Source of the DNA: Sedimenticola hydrogenitrophicus
GTDB taxonomy: Bacteria; Pseudomonadota; Gammaproteobacteria; Chromatiales; Chromatiaceae
Length of the DNA stretch: 64,000 bases
Direction: 5' to 3'
Assembly (NCBI RefSeq): GCF_029017505.1
Contig: NZ_JAQGEI010000007.1
Span: 62,001-126,000, forward strand
This document shows, piece by piece, positions 10,205 to 19,411 of this stretch (its first letter is position 1; every line of letters starts with the position of its first letter). The translations under genes were made by a program, and so were the position numbers. Under the pieces are notes generated by a model. The model saw only the letters and a program-made list of their open reading frames with translations. It did no database searches and had not been told where the DNA came from.

Positions 10205-11607
10205 CAGAGCCCCCTCACATCAACAAAATGACCCATCACGGCCGCTGCGGCGGCCATGGCCGGACTCACCAGGTGGGTGCGTCCGCCCTGCCCCTGGCGC
10301 CCCTCGAAGTTGCGGTTCGAGGTGGAGGCGCAGCGCTCACCCGGCTTGAGCCGGTCGGCATTCATCGCCAGGCACATGGAACAACCGGGCTCGCGCCATT
10401 CAAAACCGGCCTCGATGAAGATCTTGTCCAGGCCCTCGGCTTCCGCCTGCTGCTTGACCAGGCCGGTGCCCGGCACCACCAGCGCCTGCACGATATTGGG
10501 CGCCACCTTGCGGCCCCTGGCCACCTCGGCCGCGGCCCGCAGGTCCTCGATCCGGCCGTTGGTGCAGGAACCGATAAACACATGATCCGGGCGGATATCC
10601 ACCAGCGGGGTGCCGGCTTCCAGCCCCATGTACTGCAAGGCGCGGCGCATGCCGTCGGCCTTGGTGGGATCTTTTTCCTGGTCCGGATCGGGCACGATGC
10701 CATCCACCGGCAGCACCATCTCCGGCGAGGTGCCCCAGGTCACCTGGGGCTGTATTGCCGCGGCATCGATATGCACCACGGCGTCGAATTCCGCCCCCGC
10801 ATCGGATTGCAGTCCGCGCCAGGCGGCCTCGGCCTGCGCCCACTGCTCGCCCTTCGGCGCATAGGGGCGACCCTTGAGATAGTCGAGGGTGGTGTCATCC
10901 ACCGCCACGAAGCCGGCGCGAGCGCCCGCCTCGATGGCCATGTTGCAGACCGTCAGGCGCCCCTCCATGCTCAGGGCGCGGATCGCCTCGCCACCGAATT
11001 CAATCACATAGCCGGTGCCGCCGGCGGTGCCCAGGACACCGATGATCTTGAGCACGATATCCTTGGCGGTGACGCCGGGACCGACCTGGCCGTCGACGCT
11101 CACCAGCATCGACTTGGATTTCTTCTGGATCAGGGTCTGGGTCGCCAGCACATGCTCCACCTCGGAGGTGCCGATACCGAACGCCAGGGCACCGAAGGCG
11201 CCGTGGGTGGCGGTGTGGGAATCGCCGCAGACCACGGTCATACCGGGCAGGATCAGCGCCTGTTCCGCGCCCATCACATGCACCACGCCCTGACGGACAT
11301 CGGACATGCCGAATTCGGTGATACCGAACTCCTCGCAGTTGCGATCCAGGGTCTCCACCTGCAGACGTGCGATCGGATCGTCGATACCCTGAGCCCGGCC
11401 CAGGGTCGGCACGTTGTGGTCGGGGGTTGCGATGGTGGCACTGGTGCGCCAGGGCTTGCGCCCGGCCAGCCGCAGGCCCTCGAAGGCCTGGGGCGAGGTC
11501 ACCTCGTGCACCAGTTGCCGGTCAATATAAAGGAGCGTGGTGCCGTCCGCGTCGGTCCGCACCACGTGCTCCTGCCAGATCTTGTCGTAGAGAGTTTTTG
11601 CGCTCAT
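10204..11607 (-). CDS. leuC: 3-isopropylmalate dehydratase large subunit
   Basis: Carries the [4Fe-4S] cluster of the 2-/3-isopropylmalate isomerase. 467 residues. Starts [16 protein letters not shown]. The cluster cysteines lie in [16 protein letters not shown] and in [11 protein letters not shown], and [19 protein letters not shown] is the family signature. It is first of the leuC-leuD-leuB-asd group. The upstream gap contains two repeat elements (11736 and 11863), so its promoter must lie in the AT-rich stretch just before 11720. Confidence 0.98.
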   Translation of the reverse strand: MSAKTLYDKIWQEHVVRTDADGTTLLYIDRQLVHEVTSPQAFEGLRLAGRKPWRTSATIATPDHNVPTLGRAQGIDDPIARLQVETLDRNCEEFGITEFGMSDVRQGVVHVMGAEQALILPGMTVVCGDSHTATHGAFGALAFGIGTSEVEHVLATQTLIQKKSKSMLVSVDGQVGPGVTAKDIVLKIIGVLGTAGGTGYVIEFGGEAIRALSMEGRLTVCNMAIEAGARAGFVAVDDTTLDYLKGRPYAPKGEQWAQAEAAWRGLQSDAGAEFDAVVHIDAAAIQPQVTWGTSPEMVLPVDGIVPDPDQEKDPTKADGMRRALQYMGLEAGTPLVDIRPDHVFIGSCTNGRIEDLRAAAEVARGRKVAPNIVQALVVPGTGLVKQQAEAEGLDKIFIEAGFEWREPGCSMCLAMNADRLKPGERCASTSNRNFEGRQGQGGRTHLVSPAMAAAAAVMGHFVDVRGL

Positions 11608-11735
11608 CGTTCTGCCACCTGTGAATGGAGCCGAAAGGATAAACCCCGATTAAATATAAAACAAATTCATCTTTTTTATGTTTATAATTCCTTTAAGGAA
11701 TATATTGTTTTCTAGGCCGGGACCGGAACCTGTAG

Positions 11736-11804
11736 GTTGGGTTAGCGGCGCACAGGCACCGCCCATGCAGGCCACGACAAAGCCCGGGCGCCGCTTAACC
11801 CAAC
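11736..11804. repeat. short palindromic repeat (GTTGGGTTAGCGGCG family)
   Basis: GTTGGGTTAGCGGCG (11736-11750) faces its near-complement CGCCGCTTAACCCAAC (11789-11804). The same arm sequence type recurs at 44020-44040, so it is a dispersed family. Confidence 0.65.
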
Positions 11805-11862
11805 GCGTCCGCGGTCGTCAAACGCCAGGTTACGGCGCGCACTCGGGGCACGGCAGCATGCA

Positions 11863-12025
11863 TTTCCACGCAGAGAGACTGTGAAAGAATTGCCAAATGA
11901 CGCGAAAAGGGGGGTACCCAAACCCTTCCCGAGGTGGCGATCGCCTCTCTACGGGCTTCTCAGGCGGTCAATTTTTTTGCCGCGTTGATCAGCCCGAATA
12001 CTTTCACAGTCTCAGAGCGTGGGAA
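11863..12025. mobile_element. MITE-like element directly upstream of a LysR gene
   Basis: Terminal inverted repeats at 11863-11887 and 12001-12025 match at about 21 of 25 positions, sharing GAGACTGTGAAAG exactly. The interior has no convincing frame. It ends 33 bases before the LysR start and therefore forms much of that gene's upstream region. No clear target duplication. Confidence 0.65.
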
Positions 12026-12058
12026 TGAGGAATCAAACACAACCCGTAGGATACTGTG

Positions 12059-12943
12059 ATGGATATTAATGCATTGAAGGCCTTTCTGGCGGTGGCGGAG
12101 AGCGCCTCCTTCTCCCTCGCCGCCGAGCAGTTGCACCTGACCCAGCCGGCGGTGAGCAAACGGGTGGCCGCCCTGGAAGAGGAGCTGAATACCCGCCTGT
12201 TCGACCGCATCAGCCGCAAGATCAGCCTGACCGAGGCGGGCCGGCAGTTGCTGCCCCGGGCCCGGCGGATGATCTACGAGCTGGAGGACATCCGTCGCAG
12301 CATCGCCAATCTCGCCGGCGAGGTGGGCGGCCGGCTGATCATGGGCACCAGCCATCATATCGGCCTGCGGCGCCTGCCGCCGGCGCTCAAACGCTACAGC
12401 CGGCGCTATCCCGAAGTTCAGCTGGATATCCGCTTCATGGATTCGGAGACGGCCTGTGGTGCGGTGCTGCAGGGCGATCTGGAGCTGGCCATTGTCACCC
12501 TGCCCACGGAACCGATCACCAACCTGACCACCCAGCCCATCTGGCACGACCCGCTGCTCTTCGTGGTAGCGAAAGAGCATCCCCTGGCCGCCCGGCCGCT
12601 GGTTTCATTGGCCGATCTGGTCGAGTACCAGGCGGTGCTGGTGGCCGAGGGCACCTACACCCGGGGCATCCTGGAACAGGCCCTGCGGCCGCTCGGGCTC
12701 AGTCTGAAGGTCGGCATGGCCACCAACTATTTCGAGACCCTGAAGATGATGGTCTCCATTGGACTCGGCTGGAGCCTGCTGCCGGAGAGCATGACCCATG
12801 ACCCCGAGCTGAAGGTGCTGGATATCGCGGAACCGCGGCTGAGCCGCACCCTGGGGGCGGTGACCCACACCAACCGTTCAATCTCGAATGCCGCCCGGGC
12901 GATGGTGGAGGCCTGTTTGGAAAGTTTGAAGTTTGACGGGTGA
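12059..12943 (+). CDS. LysR-family transcriptional regulator
   Basis: DNA-binding regulator of about 294 residues. The winged HTH is at residues 1-60 (AFLAVAESASFSLAAEQLHL then TQPAVSKRVAALEEELNTRL), followed by a linker helix and a periplasmic-binding-like effector domain from about residue 90. The ATG at 12059 was chosen; an in-frame GTG directly before it (12056) is equally possible. It diverges from leuC, a common arrangement for LysR regulators, but the target and effector cannot be read from sequence. The last codons (SLKFDG and the stop) fall inside an inverted repeat that continues to 13231, suggesting the C-terminus was reshaped by a repeat insertion. Confidence 0.9.
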   Translation: MDINALKAFLAVAESASFSLAAEQLHLTQPAVSKRVAALEEELNTRLFDRISRKISLTEAGRQLLPRARRMIYELEDIRRSIANLAGEVGGRLIMGTSHHIGLRRLPPALKRYSRRYPEVQLDIRFMDSETACGAVLQGDLELAIVTLPTEPITNLTTQPIWHDPLLFVVAKEHPLAARPLVSLADLVEYQAVLVAEGTYTRGILEQALRPLGLSLKVGMATNYFETLKMMVSIGLGWSLLPESMTHDPELKVLDIAEPRLSRTLGAVTHTNRSISNAARAMVEACLESLKFDG

Positions 12944-13231
12944 AGTTTGAAGTATGAAAGAAAAGAAATGTACGATTTCACCCTTCACGAAGCAATCCTG
13001 AATGTGGGCGCTCGGCATTGACGAGCCGTTTTACTCCCAGTACCGGTTCAGTGCCAAACGTCGAGCGGGTCACCCCCTTTCGGAAGTAGGGTGCCGGTGA
13101 GCTTGCGAACCGCACCAACCCCCACTGAAAACGGCGCCAGTGTCCTGATGCGGTTCGCTTCACTCACCGCATCCTACGATCTGAAGACCAAAATCAGGGT
13201 TGCTTCAGTTCACCCTTCAAACTTCAAACTT
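12922..13231. repeat. long inverted repeat pair flanking the LysR-narL gap
   Basis: The 23-base arms at 12922-12944 and 13209-13231 match at 22 positions (AAGTTTGAAGTTTGA core). The left arm contains the LysR stop codon; the right arm ends two bases before the narL stop. The interior holds a smaller GTAGGATGCGGTGAG-type palindrome half (13160-13190) and nothing coding. Confidence 0.65.
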
Positions 13232-13233
13232 CT

Positions 13234-13887
13234 TCACCCCGCCGGGCTGTTCTTGGTACACCAGACCGCCGCTTCCAGCCGGGTGCGCAGGTTGAGTTTC
13301 TTCAACAGGTGTTTGACGTGCACCTTGATGGTACCCTCGGCGATATCCAGTTCCCGGGCGATCTGCTTGTTGCTCATGCCGCTGGCGATCAGCTCCAGGA
13401 TCTCCTCTTCCCGCGGGGTCAGGCCCGCCTCGCTGGGTGAGCGGGGACGGGCATCCTCGCGCAGTGCCCGGGCCAGCAGTTCGGTCAGGCTGTCGGTGAT
13501 CGCCAGCCGGCCGGAGGCGGCGATCTGGATCTGTTCCAGGACATTCTCCGGCTCCATATCCTTCAACAGATAGCCATCGGCGCCCAGGCGCAGTGCCGCC
13601 GTGACATCACTCTCGCTATTGGAGACGGTCAGCATCACCACATAGCTCTCCAGATCGGTCTGCTTCAGCGCCTTGAGGGTCTGCAGACCATCCATCCCCT
13701 TCATGTTGAGGTCGAGCAGAATCAGTTCCGGTTTAAGTTCCAGGGCCCGGGTCAGTCCCTCCTCTCCCGAGGAGGCCTCGGCCACCAGGCACAGCTCCGG
13801 GTCCATACCGATCAGATCCCCCAGCCCTTTCCGGAACAGCGGATGATCGTCAATAATCATGATAGAAATCGGCATCGCCTTATTCAT
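13234..13887 (-). CDS. narL: nitrate/nitrite response regulator NarL
   Basis: LuxR/FixJ-type response regulator for nitrate respiration genes, 217 residues. The receiver domain (residues 5-120) has the acidic pair in IIDDHPLFRKGL, the phosphoacceptor aspartate in LILLDLNMKGMDG and the conserved lysine in GYLLKDMEPE. The C-terminal four-helix HTH (LTPREEEILELIASGMSNKQ) closes the protein. Its ATG overlaps the narX stop by four bases (ATGA), so sensor and regulator are co-translated. It lies opposite the narK-narGHJI genes it should control. Confidence 0.95.
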   Translation of the reverse strand: MNKAMPISIMIIDDHPLFRKGLGDLIGMDPELCLVAEASSGEEGLTRALELKPELILLDLNMKGMDGLQTLKALKQTDLESYVVMLTVSNSESDVTAALRLGADGYLLKDMEPENVLEQIQIAASGRLAITDSLTELLARALREDARPRSPSEAGLTPREEEILELIASGMSNKQIARELDIAEGTIKVHVKHLLKKLNLRTRLEAAVWCTKNSPAG

Positions 13888-15842
13888 AACTCTATGGTAT
13901 CCACCTTCTCATCTATTGTCTCATGGTCTTTTTTCGAGGCCATGAATTCGAATACCACCCGGGTCCCGTGCTCCGGCAACGGCTCGATCGTCAGCGTACC
14001 GTCCAGGCTCCTGACCCGCTCATCCATGATCGCCAGGCCGTAATGGCGGGAGCGTTCGGGCGAGTCCGGGATACCATGGCCGTCATCCACCACGCTCACC
14101 CGGATCGGCTCATCCTCCCCGCCCGTCAAAGTCACCTGTGCCGTCGTGGCGCCGGAGTGGCGGATCACGTTGGAGAGCGCCTCGCGTATCACCTGCAGCA
14201 CATGGATCTCCTGGTTCTCGCTCAGTTGCAGTCCCTGCAGATTGCAATCGAGCCGGATATCGATATCGCTGCGACCATTGAACTCGTCAACCGCATCCTC
14301 CAACGCCTGGCGCAGGCCCCGGCCATCCACCTTCAGGCGGAAGGTGGTCAATAACTCGCGCAGCTGCCGGTAAGCACTGCTCAGGCTCTCGCGGATCTCC
14401 TGCACTACGCCCTGGATGGTCTGTTCATCGCGGGACTGCTTCAGTGCCATGTCCAGGCGACTCACCTGAATCTTCAGATAGGAGAGCGACTGGGCCAGGG
14501 AGTCGTGCAACTCGCGGGCGATCACCCCCCGCTCCTCGTAAAGTGCCAGCCGCCGGTTGTAGGTGGTGCGGTAGGCCACGCTGATGGCCGCGCCGATGTG
14601 GTCCGCCACCGCCTCCAGCAGCTGTTTTTGCCACACCTTAAGCAGGGTACCCTCGGGGATGGCGATGAACAGGATGCCATGCTGCTCATCCTGATCCCGA
14701 ATCGGTATCGACAACACCCGCCGCACCGTCAGGTCGGACTCACGCCACTCCTTGATCTGGGTCCCCTGCTGGTTCATGCAGGTCAGGCACTCCTCCTTGT
14801 TGCAGACGGTCGTCCCCGACAGATTGCTGGAGGCCAGGGTGAACACCTCGCCGCCCATCGATTTGGCCAGGCAGATATTTCCGGGACCGAAGCCGACCAC
14901 CTTCTCGATATCCTTGAGCAGCTCTTCGTACATCTGCGGTGATATATGGGTGTCGCTGAGGCGGTGGGTGGTCTTGTACAGCAGCTCCAGCGAGCGGTTG
15001 CTGCGTTCCAGGTCGGCGGTCTTTTCCCGCACCCGTTTCTCCAGGTCGGCATACATCTTGGACAGGTCGTCCGCCATGCCGTTGAAGGCGCGGCCCAGCT
15101 GGCCCAGTTCATCGCCCTGCTCGTGTTTGACCCGCACCGTGAAATCACCGCGCCGCGCATGCTGGGCAAAACGCAGCAGGTCACGCAGCGGCGGCAACAC
15201 CGCTGCCTGTACCAGATACATGGTGTAGAACACCGCCGCCAGGGTCAGGAACAGCGAGTTGAGCTGAATGATCCGCAGCCACTGGATGTTCGACTCGGTC
15301 CCCTCTTCCAGCAGCCGAACCAGCTTATCGATATCGCCGACAAAGCGGTCGACGATGGAGACGTAGCGCTCGCGTATGTTCTGCTGGGTGGTGGCCCAGA
15401 GCGGATCGCCGATCTCGTGCGGCGGCATCAGGGTACTCTTGCTTGGTGCCATCAGACTGACATAGACCGTCAGCACCGGCTTGATCTTCTTGTGCCACTG
15501 CTGATTGATCCGGTTGTAGGCCCGGGTCAGCTTATGTTCCGGGTTGGCTGGCAGGATACCGATCAGGCGGGGGCTGCGCAGCCGCTCCTCAAACTCCTGC
15601 ACCAGTTGGTTGGTCAGCTTCCAGTAGGTCTCGGGATCGATATCCGACTGGTAGACCAGCCGGGTGGCGATGCGATAGGACTGCATGCGCAGGCTGCCGG
15701 CCTGATTGACCGCCGCTGCATGACCCTGGGTCTTCTCTTCGATGATGATCGATCCCAGCATGGTGACAAAACCAAGCAGGATGATGGATCCCATGGAGAT
15801 CCCCATGCGCAGGACTATGGAATTTTTGAAACGGGGTGCCAT
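13884..15842 (-). CDS. narX: nitrate/nitrite sensor histidine kinase NarX
   Basis: Membrane sensor that phosphorylates NarL. 652 residues. Two transmembrane helices flank a periplasmic domain that opens with the nitrate-sensing P-box (NQAGSLRMQSYRIATRL). A HAMP domain (DLLRFAQHARRGDFTVRV) follows, then a GAF-like module with the cysteine cluster CNKEECLTC. The HisKA_3 dimerisation helix has RELHDSLAQSLSYLKIQ with the phospho-histidine, and the HATPase domain has VVDDGHGIPDSPERSRHYGL. The start at 15842 places the first membrane helix near the N-terminus as in NarX. Confidence 0.96.
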   Translation of the reverse strand: MAPRFKNSIVLRMGISMGSIILLGFVTMLGSIIIEEKTQGHAAAVNQAGSLRMQSYRIATRLVYQSDIDPETYWKLTNQLVQEFEERLRSPRLIGILPANPEHKLTRAYNRINQQWHKKIKPVLTVYVSLMAPSKSTLMPPHEIGDPLWATTQQNIRERYVSIVDRFVGDIDKLVRLLEEGTESNIQWLRIIQLNSLFLTLAAVFYTMYLVQAAVLPPLRDLLRFAQHARRGDFTVRVKHEQGDELGQLGRAFNGMADDLSKMYADLEKRVREKTADLERSNRSLELLYKTTHRLSDTHISPQMYEELLKDIEKVVGFGPGNICLAKSMGGEVFTLASSNLSGTTVCNKEECLTCMNQQGTQIKEWRESDLTVRRVLSIPIRDQDEQHGILFIAIPEGTLLKVWQKQLLEAVADHIGAAISVAYRTTYNRRLALYEERGVIARELHDSLAQSLSYLKIQVSRLDMALKQSRDEQTIQGVVQEIRESLSSAYRQLRELLTTFRLKVDGRGLRQALEDAVDEFNGRSDIDIRLDCNLQGLQLSENQEIHVLQVIREALSNVIRHSGATTAQVTLTGGEDEPIRVSVVDDGHGIPDSPERSRHYGLAIMDERVRSLDGTLTIEPLPEHGTRVVFEFMASKKDHETIDEKVDTIEL

Positions 15843-16145
15843 GCGGGGATCTTATCCCGAGCAGGGGTGGTAGAGGCAAGGTCTTTAGCAGTACCACCTT
15901 AATCTTTGCAGGGTTTACATCCCGCTGGCCACTGCCCATTGGGAAGTTATTTTTCCCTTTATTTACATGCACTTAAAACCTCTACCCCCACTACCTCTTT
16001 AGTGGCATCCCCGACCTCCGAGCGGCCGACCACCCCACTTCCACAACCATTTTATGGGTATAGACTGCATCCCACACACCAACGAGCGGGCTGTTTCTTC
16101 TCAATAATTTGCCAAATAAATTTGATAGTGACAGGTATTGAAAAC
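15843..16145. promoter_or_regulatory. divergent narX / narK1 control region
   Basis: 303-base gap between the sensor gene and the nitrate transporter/reductase cluster, so both promoters must lie here or in part upstream. A TACYYMT-type NarL heptamer, TACCTCT, is at 15992-15998, with a weaker match TACCCCC at 15983-15989. I found no convincing TTGAT-N4-ATCAA FNR site; one TTGAT half-site is at 16132-16136. Individual site calls are tentative. Confidence 0.45.
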
Positions 16146-17585
16146 ATGGCTAGTCAGCAAAGAAAAGCAATATCCGTACTGAGCATGAATACCATCGCCT
16201 TCACTGCCTGCTTCGCGGTCTGGGTGATGTTCTCCATCATCGGCATCCCGATCAAACAGCTGCTCACCCTGAACGATACCCAGTTCGGCCTGCTGATCGC
16301 CACGCCCATTTTGACCGGCTCCCTGGTGCGGCTGCCGGTCGGCATGCTCACCGACCGGTTCGGCGGCCGCATCGTCTACTTCATCCTGATGTGCGCCACG
16401 ATCCTCCCGCTCTGGTTCATCGGCAGCGCCACCCAGTATTGGCAGTTCCTGGTGCTGGGCCTGTTTGTCGGTATCGCCGGCGCCTCCTTCTCGGTCGGCA
16501 TCGCCTACACCGCCCGCTGGTTCACCAAGGAGAAGCAGGGCTTCGCCATGGGTATCTTCGGCGCGGGGAACGCCGGCGCGGCGCTGACCAAGTTCGTCGC
16601 CCCCTCCCTGGTGGTCGCCTATGGCTGGACCATGGTCCCCAAGGTCTACGCCGTCGCCATGGGCGTGGTGGTGATCCTGTTCTGGATGTTCACCTACGAG
16701 GACCCCGACCACAAGGTCGCCAAGACCATCACCATAAAAGAGCAGCTGGCCGTACTGAAAGACCCCAAAGTGTGGAAATACTGCCAGTACTACTCCCTGG
16801 TCTTCGGCGGCTTTGTCGGCCTCTCCCTGTGGATGACCAAGTACTACATCAACGAGTATGGATTCGATCTCACCACCGCCGCCCTGCTGGCCGCCATTTT
16901 CGTGCTCCCCTCCGGGGTGATCCGCGCCCTCGGCGGCTGGTTCTCCGACAAGTACGGCGCCTACAAGGTGACCTGGTGGGTGATGTGGATCTCCTGGGTC
17001 TGCCTGTTCTTCATGTCCTATCCGCAGACCGCCGTCACCATCAAGACCCTCAACGGCCCGGTCACCTACGATCTCGGCCTGAACGTCTGGGTGTTCACCG
17101 TGCTGCTGTTCATCGTCGGCATCGCCTGGGGCTTCGGCAAGGCGTCGGTGTTCAAGTTTCTCTCCGACGAGTATCCCGAGAACATCGGCGTCATCTCCGG
17201 CATCGTCGGCCTGGCCGGCGGCATGGGCGGCTTCCTGCTGCCCATCATGTTCGGCGCCATGAAGGATATCACCGGGGTCAACTCCACCGTCTTCATGCTG
17301 CTCTACGGCGCCACCTGCGTCTCGTTGATCTGGATGCATTACACCTTCGCCCGGGAGCATCAGGAACAGGATATGGAGATCGCCAAGGGGCATGCGGTGG
17401 ATGAGTATGTGAAATCCCACGAATGCCCGGAAGAGTACGCCGCCGCCAAGGCCGCGGTTGAGCAGGCGCACCTGCTGGAAGAGCTGATCGCCAGGTATTC
17501 CGAATCGAAACAACGCGCGAGGCTGGAGGCGGACGACATGCGCATGCGTCAGCTGAAGGCGGCCGCTGTGGATACGCTTGAGTAG
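16146..17585 (+). CDS. narK: nitrate/nitrite transporter, NarK1 type
   Basis: Major facilitator membrane protein that imports nitrate, in type 1 probably by proton symport. 479 residues, about 12 membrane helices. The MFS loop signature RLPVGMLTDRFGGRIVYF sits between helices 2 and 3, and the nitrate-signature glycine-rich helix GIFGAGNAGAALTKFVAP follows. A charged C-terminal tail of about 65 residues (MEIAKGHAVDEYVKSHE onward) is cytosolic. The open frame reaches back to 15906, but MASQQRKAISVLSMNTIAFT at 16146 is the natural N-terminus. It is followed by narK2 after 59 bases. Confidence 0.93.
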   Translation: MASQQRKAISVLSMNTIAFTACFAVWVMFSIIGIPIKQLLTLNDTQFGLLIATPILTGSLVRLPVGMLTDRFGGRIVYFILMCATILPLWFIGSATQYWQFLVLGLFVGIAGASFSVGIAYTARWFTKEKQGFAMGIFGAGNAGAALTKFVAPSLVVAYGWTMVPKVYAVAMGVVVILFWMFTYEDPDHKVAKTITIKEQLAVLKDPKVWKYCQYYSLVFGGFVGLSLWMTKYYINEYGFDLTTAALLAAIFVLPSGVIRALGGWFSDKYGAYKVTWWVMWISWVCLFFMSYPQTAVTIKTLNGPVTYDLGLNVWVFTVLLFIVGIAWGFGKASVFKFLSDEYPENIGVISGIVGLAGGMGGFLLPIMFGAMKDITGVNSTVFMLLYGATCVSLIWMHYTFAREHQEQDMEIAKGHAVDEYVKSHECPEEYAAAKAAVEQAHLLEELIARYSESKQRARLEADDMRMRQLKAAAVDTLE

Positions 17586-17644
17586 TGACAAGAGTGAAAA
17601 AACACCACGATTGAAGCAGTAACAATCAAAATAGAGAGGCAATT

Positions 17645-19249
17645 ATGGCTGATTTACAAAAATGGGATGTGGAAGACTCCCAGTTCTGGGAGTCGGAGGG
17701 CAAGCGGGTTGCCAACCGCAACCTCTGGATCTCGATCCCCAGCCTGCTGTGCGGCTTTGCCGTCTGGCTGTACTGGGGCATCATCACCGTGCAGATGCTC
17801 AACCTCGGCTTCCCGTTCGCCAAATCGGAACTGTTCACCCTGGCCGCCATCGCCGGCCTGACCGGCGCCACGCTGCGCATCCCCAGCAGCTTCTTCATCC
17901 GTATTGCCGGTGGCCGAAACACCATCTTCTTTACCACGGCCTTGTTGATGTTACCGGCCATCGGTGCCGGCATCGCCTTGCAGGACAAGGAGACCCCGCT
18001 GTGGATCTTTCAGGCCCTGGCCTTCCTCTCCGGCTTCGGCGGCGGCAACTTCGCCTCCTCCATGTCCAACATCAGCTTCTTCTTTCCCAAACGTCAACAG
18101 GGTCTGGCGCTGGGTCTGAACGCGGGCCTGGGTAACTTCGGCGTCACCACCATGCAGGTCCTGATCCCGCTGGTGATGACCTTCGGTATCTTCGGCGGTG
18201 AACCGATGATCCTGGAGAACACCTCCGGCACCCTGATCGGCAAGATTCCGGCCGGTACCGAGAGCTATATTCACAACGGCGGTTATGTCTGGCTGTTGTT
18301 GCTGATTCCGCTGGCCTTTGCTGGCTGGTTCGGCATGCACAACATCCGTACCGAGCATGTCTCTCCGCACATCGGCTCTCCACTGGGCGCCATGGGCAAG
18401 ATTACCGGCATGCTGCTGATCGGTTTCCTCACCGCCGCCATCGGTCTCTATATCATCCTGCCGGCACCGACCGGACTGGGCGCGCCGGGCTGGGCCAAGT
18501 GGCCGGTGATCGCCGGTATCCTGTTCGGTACCGTGATGTTGATGAAGCTGATCCCCGGCGACATCAAGCCGAATCTGCAGCGTCAGTTCAAGATCTTCAG
18601 CAACAAGCACACCTGGATCATGAGTGTCATCTACACCATGACCTTCGGCAGTTTCATCGGCTACTCCGCCGGTTTCGCCCTGGCGATCAAGGTGGTATTC
18701 GGTTACCAGCATCTGCTGGTGAATGGCGTGCTGACCCATGACACGGTCAATGCCAACGGTCCCTCCGCGCTGATGTACGCCTGGATGGGACCCTTTATCG
18801 GCGCCCTTTTGCGTCCCGTCGGCGGCTGGATTGCCGATAAGATGGGCGGAGCCAAGGTGACCCAGTGGGTATCCATTGTGATGATTGGCAGCGCCTTTGG
18901 TGTCGCCTACTTCCTGCAGGCCGCCTATGCCTCAGCCACCCCGGAAGATTTCTTCATCCCCTTCCTGGTGCTGTTTTTGATCCTGTTTGCCGCCACCGGC
19001 ATCGGTAACGGCTCCACCTTCCGCACCATCGCCATGGTGTTCAACAAGGAACAGACCGGACCCGTACTGGGCTGGACTTCGGCGGTCGCCGCCTACGGCG
19101 CCTTCCTGATCCCACAGTTGTTTGGTGAACAGATCAAGGCCGCCACCCCCGAGTACGCCCTGTATGGCTTCGCCATCTTCTATCTGGTCTGTCTGGCCAT
19201 CAACTGGTGGTACTACCTGGGTCCGAAACGGGAGTACGACAACCCCTGA
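17645..19249 (+). CDS. nitrate/nitrite antiporter, NarK2 type
   Basis: Second MFS transporter of the cluster, 534 residues. It resembles the type that exchanges nitrite for nitrate. The signature segments SSMSNISFFFPKRQQGLAL and LNAGLGNFGVTTMQVLIP are present, and about 12 to 14 hydrophobic helices can be counted. A long loop after helix 6 (ENTSGTLIGKIPAGTESYIH) is periplasmic by inference. Having two distinct NarK proteins before narG is typical of denitrifying proteobacteria: one brings nitrate in at the start, the other exchanges it once nitrite accumulates. Confidence 0.93.
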   Translation: MADLQKWDVEDSQFWESEGKRVANRNLWISIPSLLCGFAVWLYWGIITVQMLNLGFPFAKSELFTLAAIAGLTGATLRIPSSFFIRIAGGRNTIFFTTALLMLPAIGAGIALQDKETPLWIFQALAFLSGFGGGNFASSMSNISFFFPKRQQGLALGLNAGLGNFGVTTMQVLIPLVMTFGIFGGEPMILENTSGTLIGKIPAGTESYIHNGGYVWLLLLIPLAFAGWFGMHNIRTEHVSPHIGSPLGAMGKITGMLLIGFLTAAIGLYIILPAPTGLGAPGWAKWPVIAGILFGTVMLMKLIPGDIKPNLQRQFKIFSNKHTWIMSVIYTMTFGSFIGYSAGFALAIKVVFGYQHLLVNGVLTHDTVNANGPSALMYAWMGPFIGALLRPVGGWIADKMGGAKVTQWVSIVMIGSAFGVAYFLQAAYASATPEDFFIPFLVLFLILFAATGIGNGSTFRTIAMVFNKEQTGPVLGWTSAVAAYGAFLIPQLFGEQIKAATPEYALYGFAIFYLVCLAINWWYYLGPKREYDNP

Positions 19250-19282
19250 TCCGGTGGCTGATCACCCGAGTTGAAAGGGTCT

Positions 19283-19351
19283 GGAGCAGGCCCGCTTATC
19301 CACACGTGCTTTGCTCATGCGGATACTTACCCCCCAGCCAGGGCCTGCTCC
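19283..19351. repeat. inverted repeat between narK2 and narG
   Basis: GGAGCAGGCCC (19283-19293) and its exact complement (19341-19351) bound a 47-base loop. There is no T-tract after it, so it is more likely a processing or stability hairpin, or a repeat-family member, than a full terminator. narG has its own strong GAGGAG ribosome site at 19398. Confidence 0.5.
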
Positions 19352-19411
19352 AACTTAACACTGTTTTGTTTAATAGCACGTTGTGAAAAACATGCTTAGA
19401 GGAGATACACA

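Noticed and set aside
11608-12058. Leucine leader peptide or attenuator for leuCDB
   Set aside because: No run of leucine codons with following alternative hairpins was found upstream of leuC; the palindromes present belong to repeat families.
16081-16145. FNR box before narK1
   Set aside because: Only one TTGAT half-site was found; the second half does not match ATCAA.
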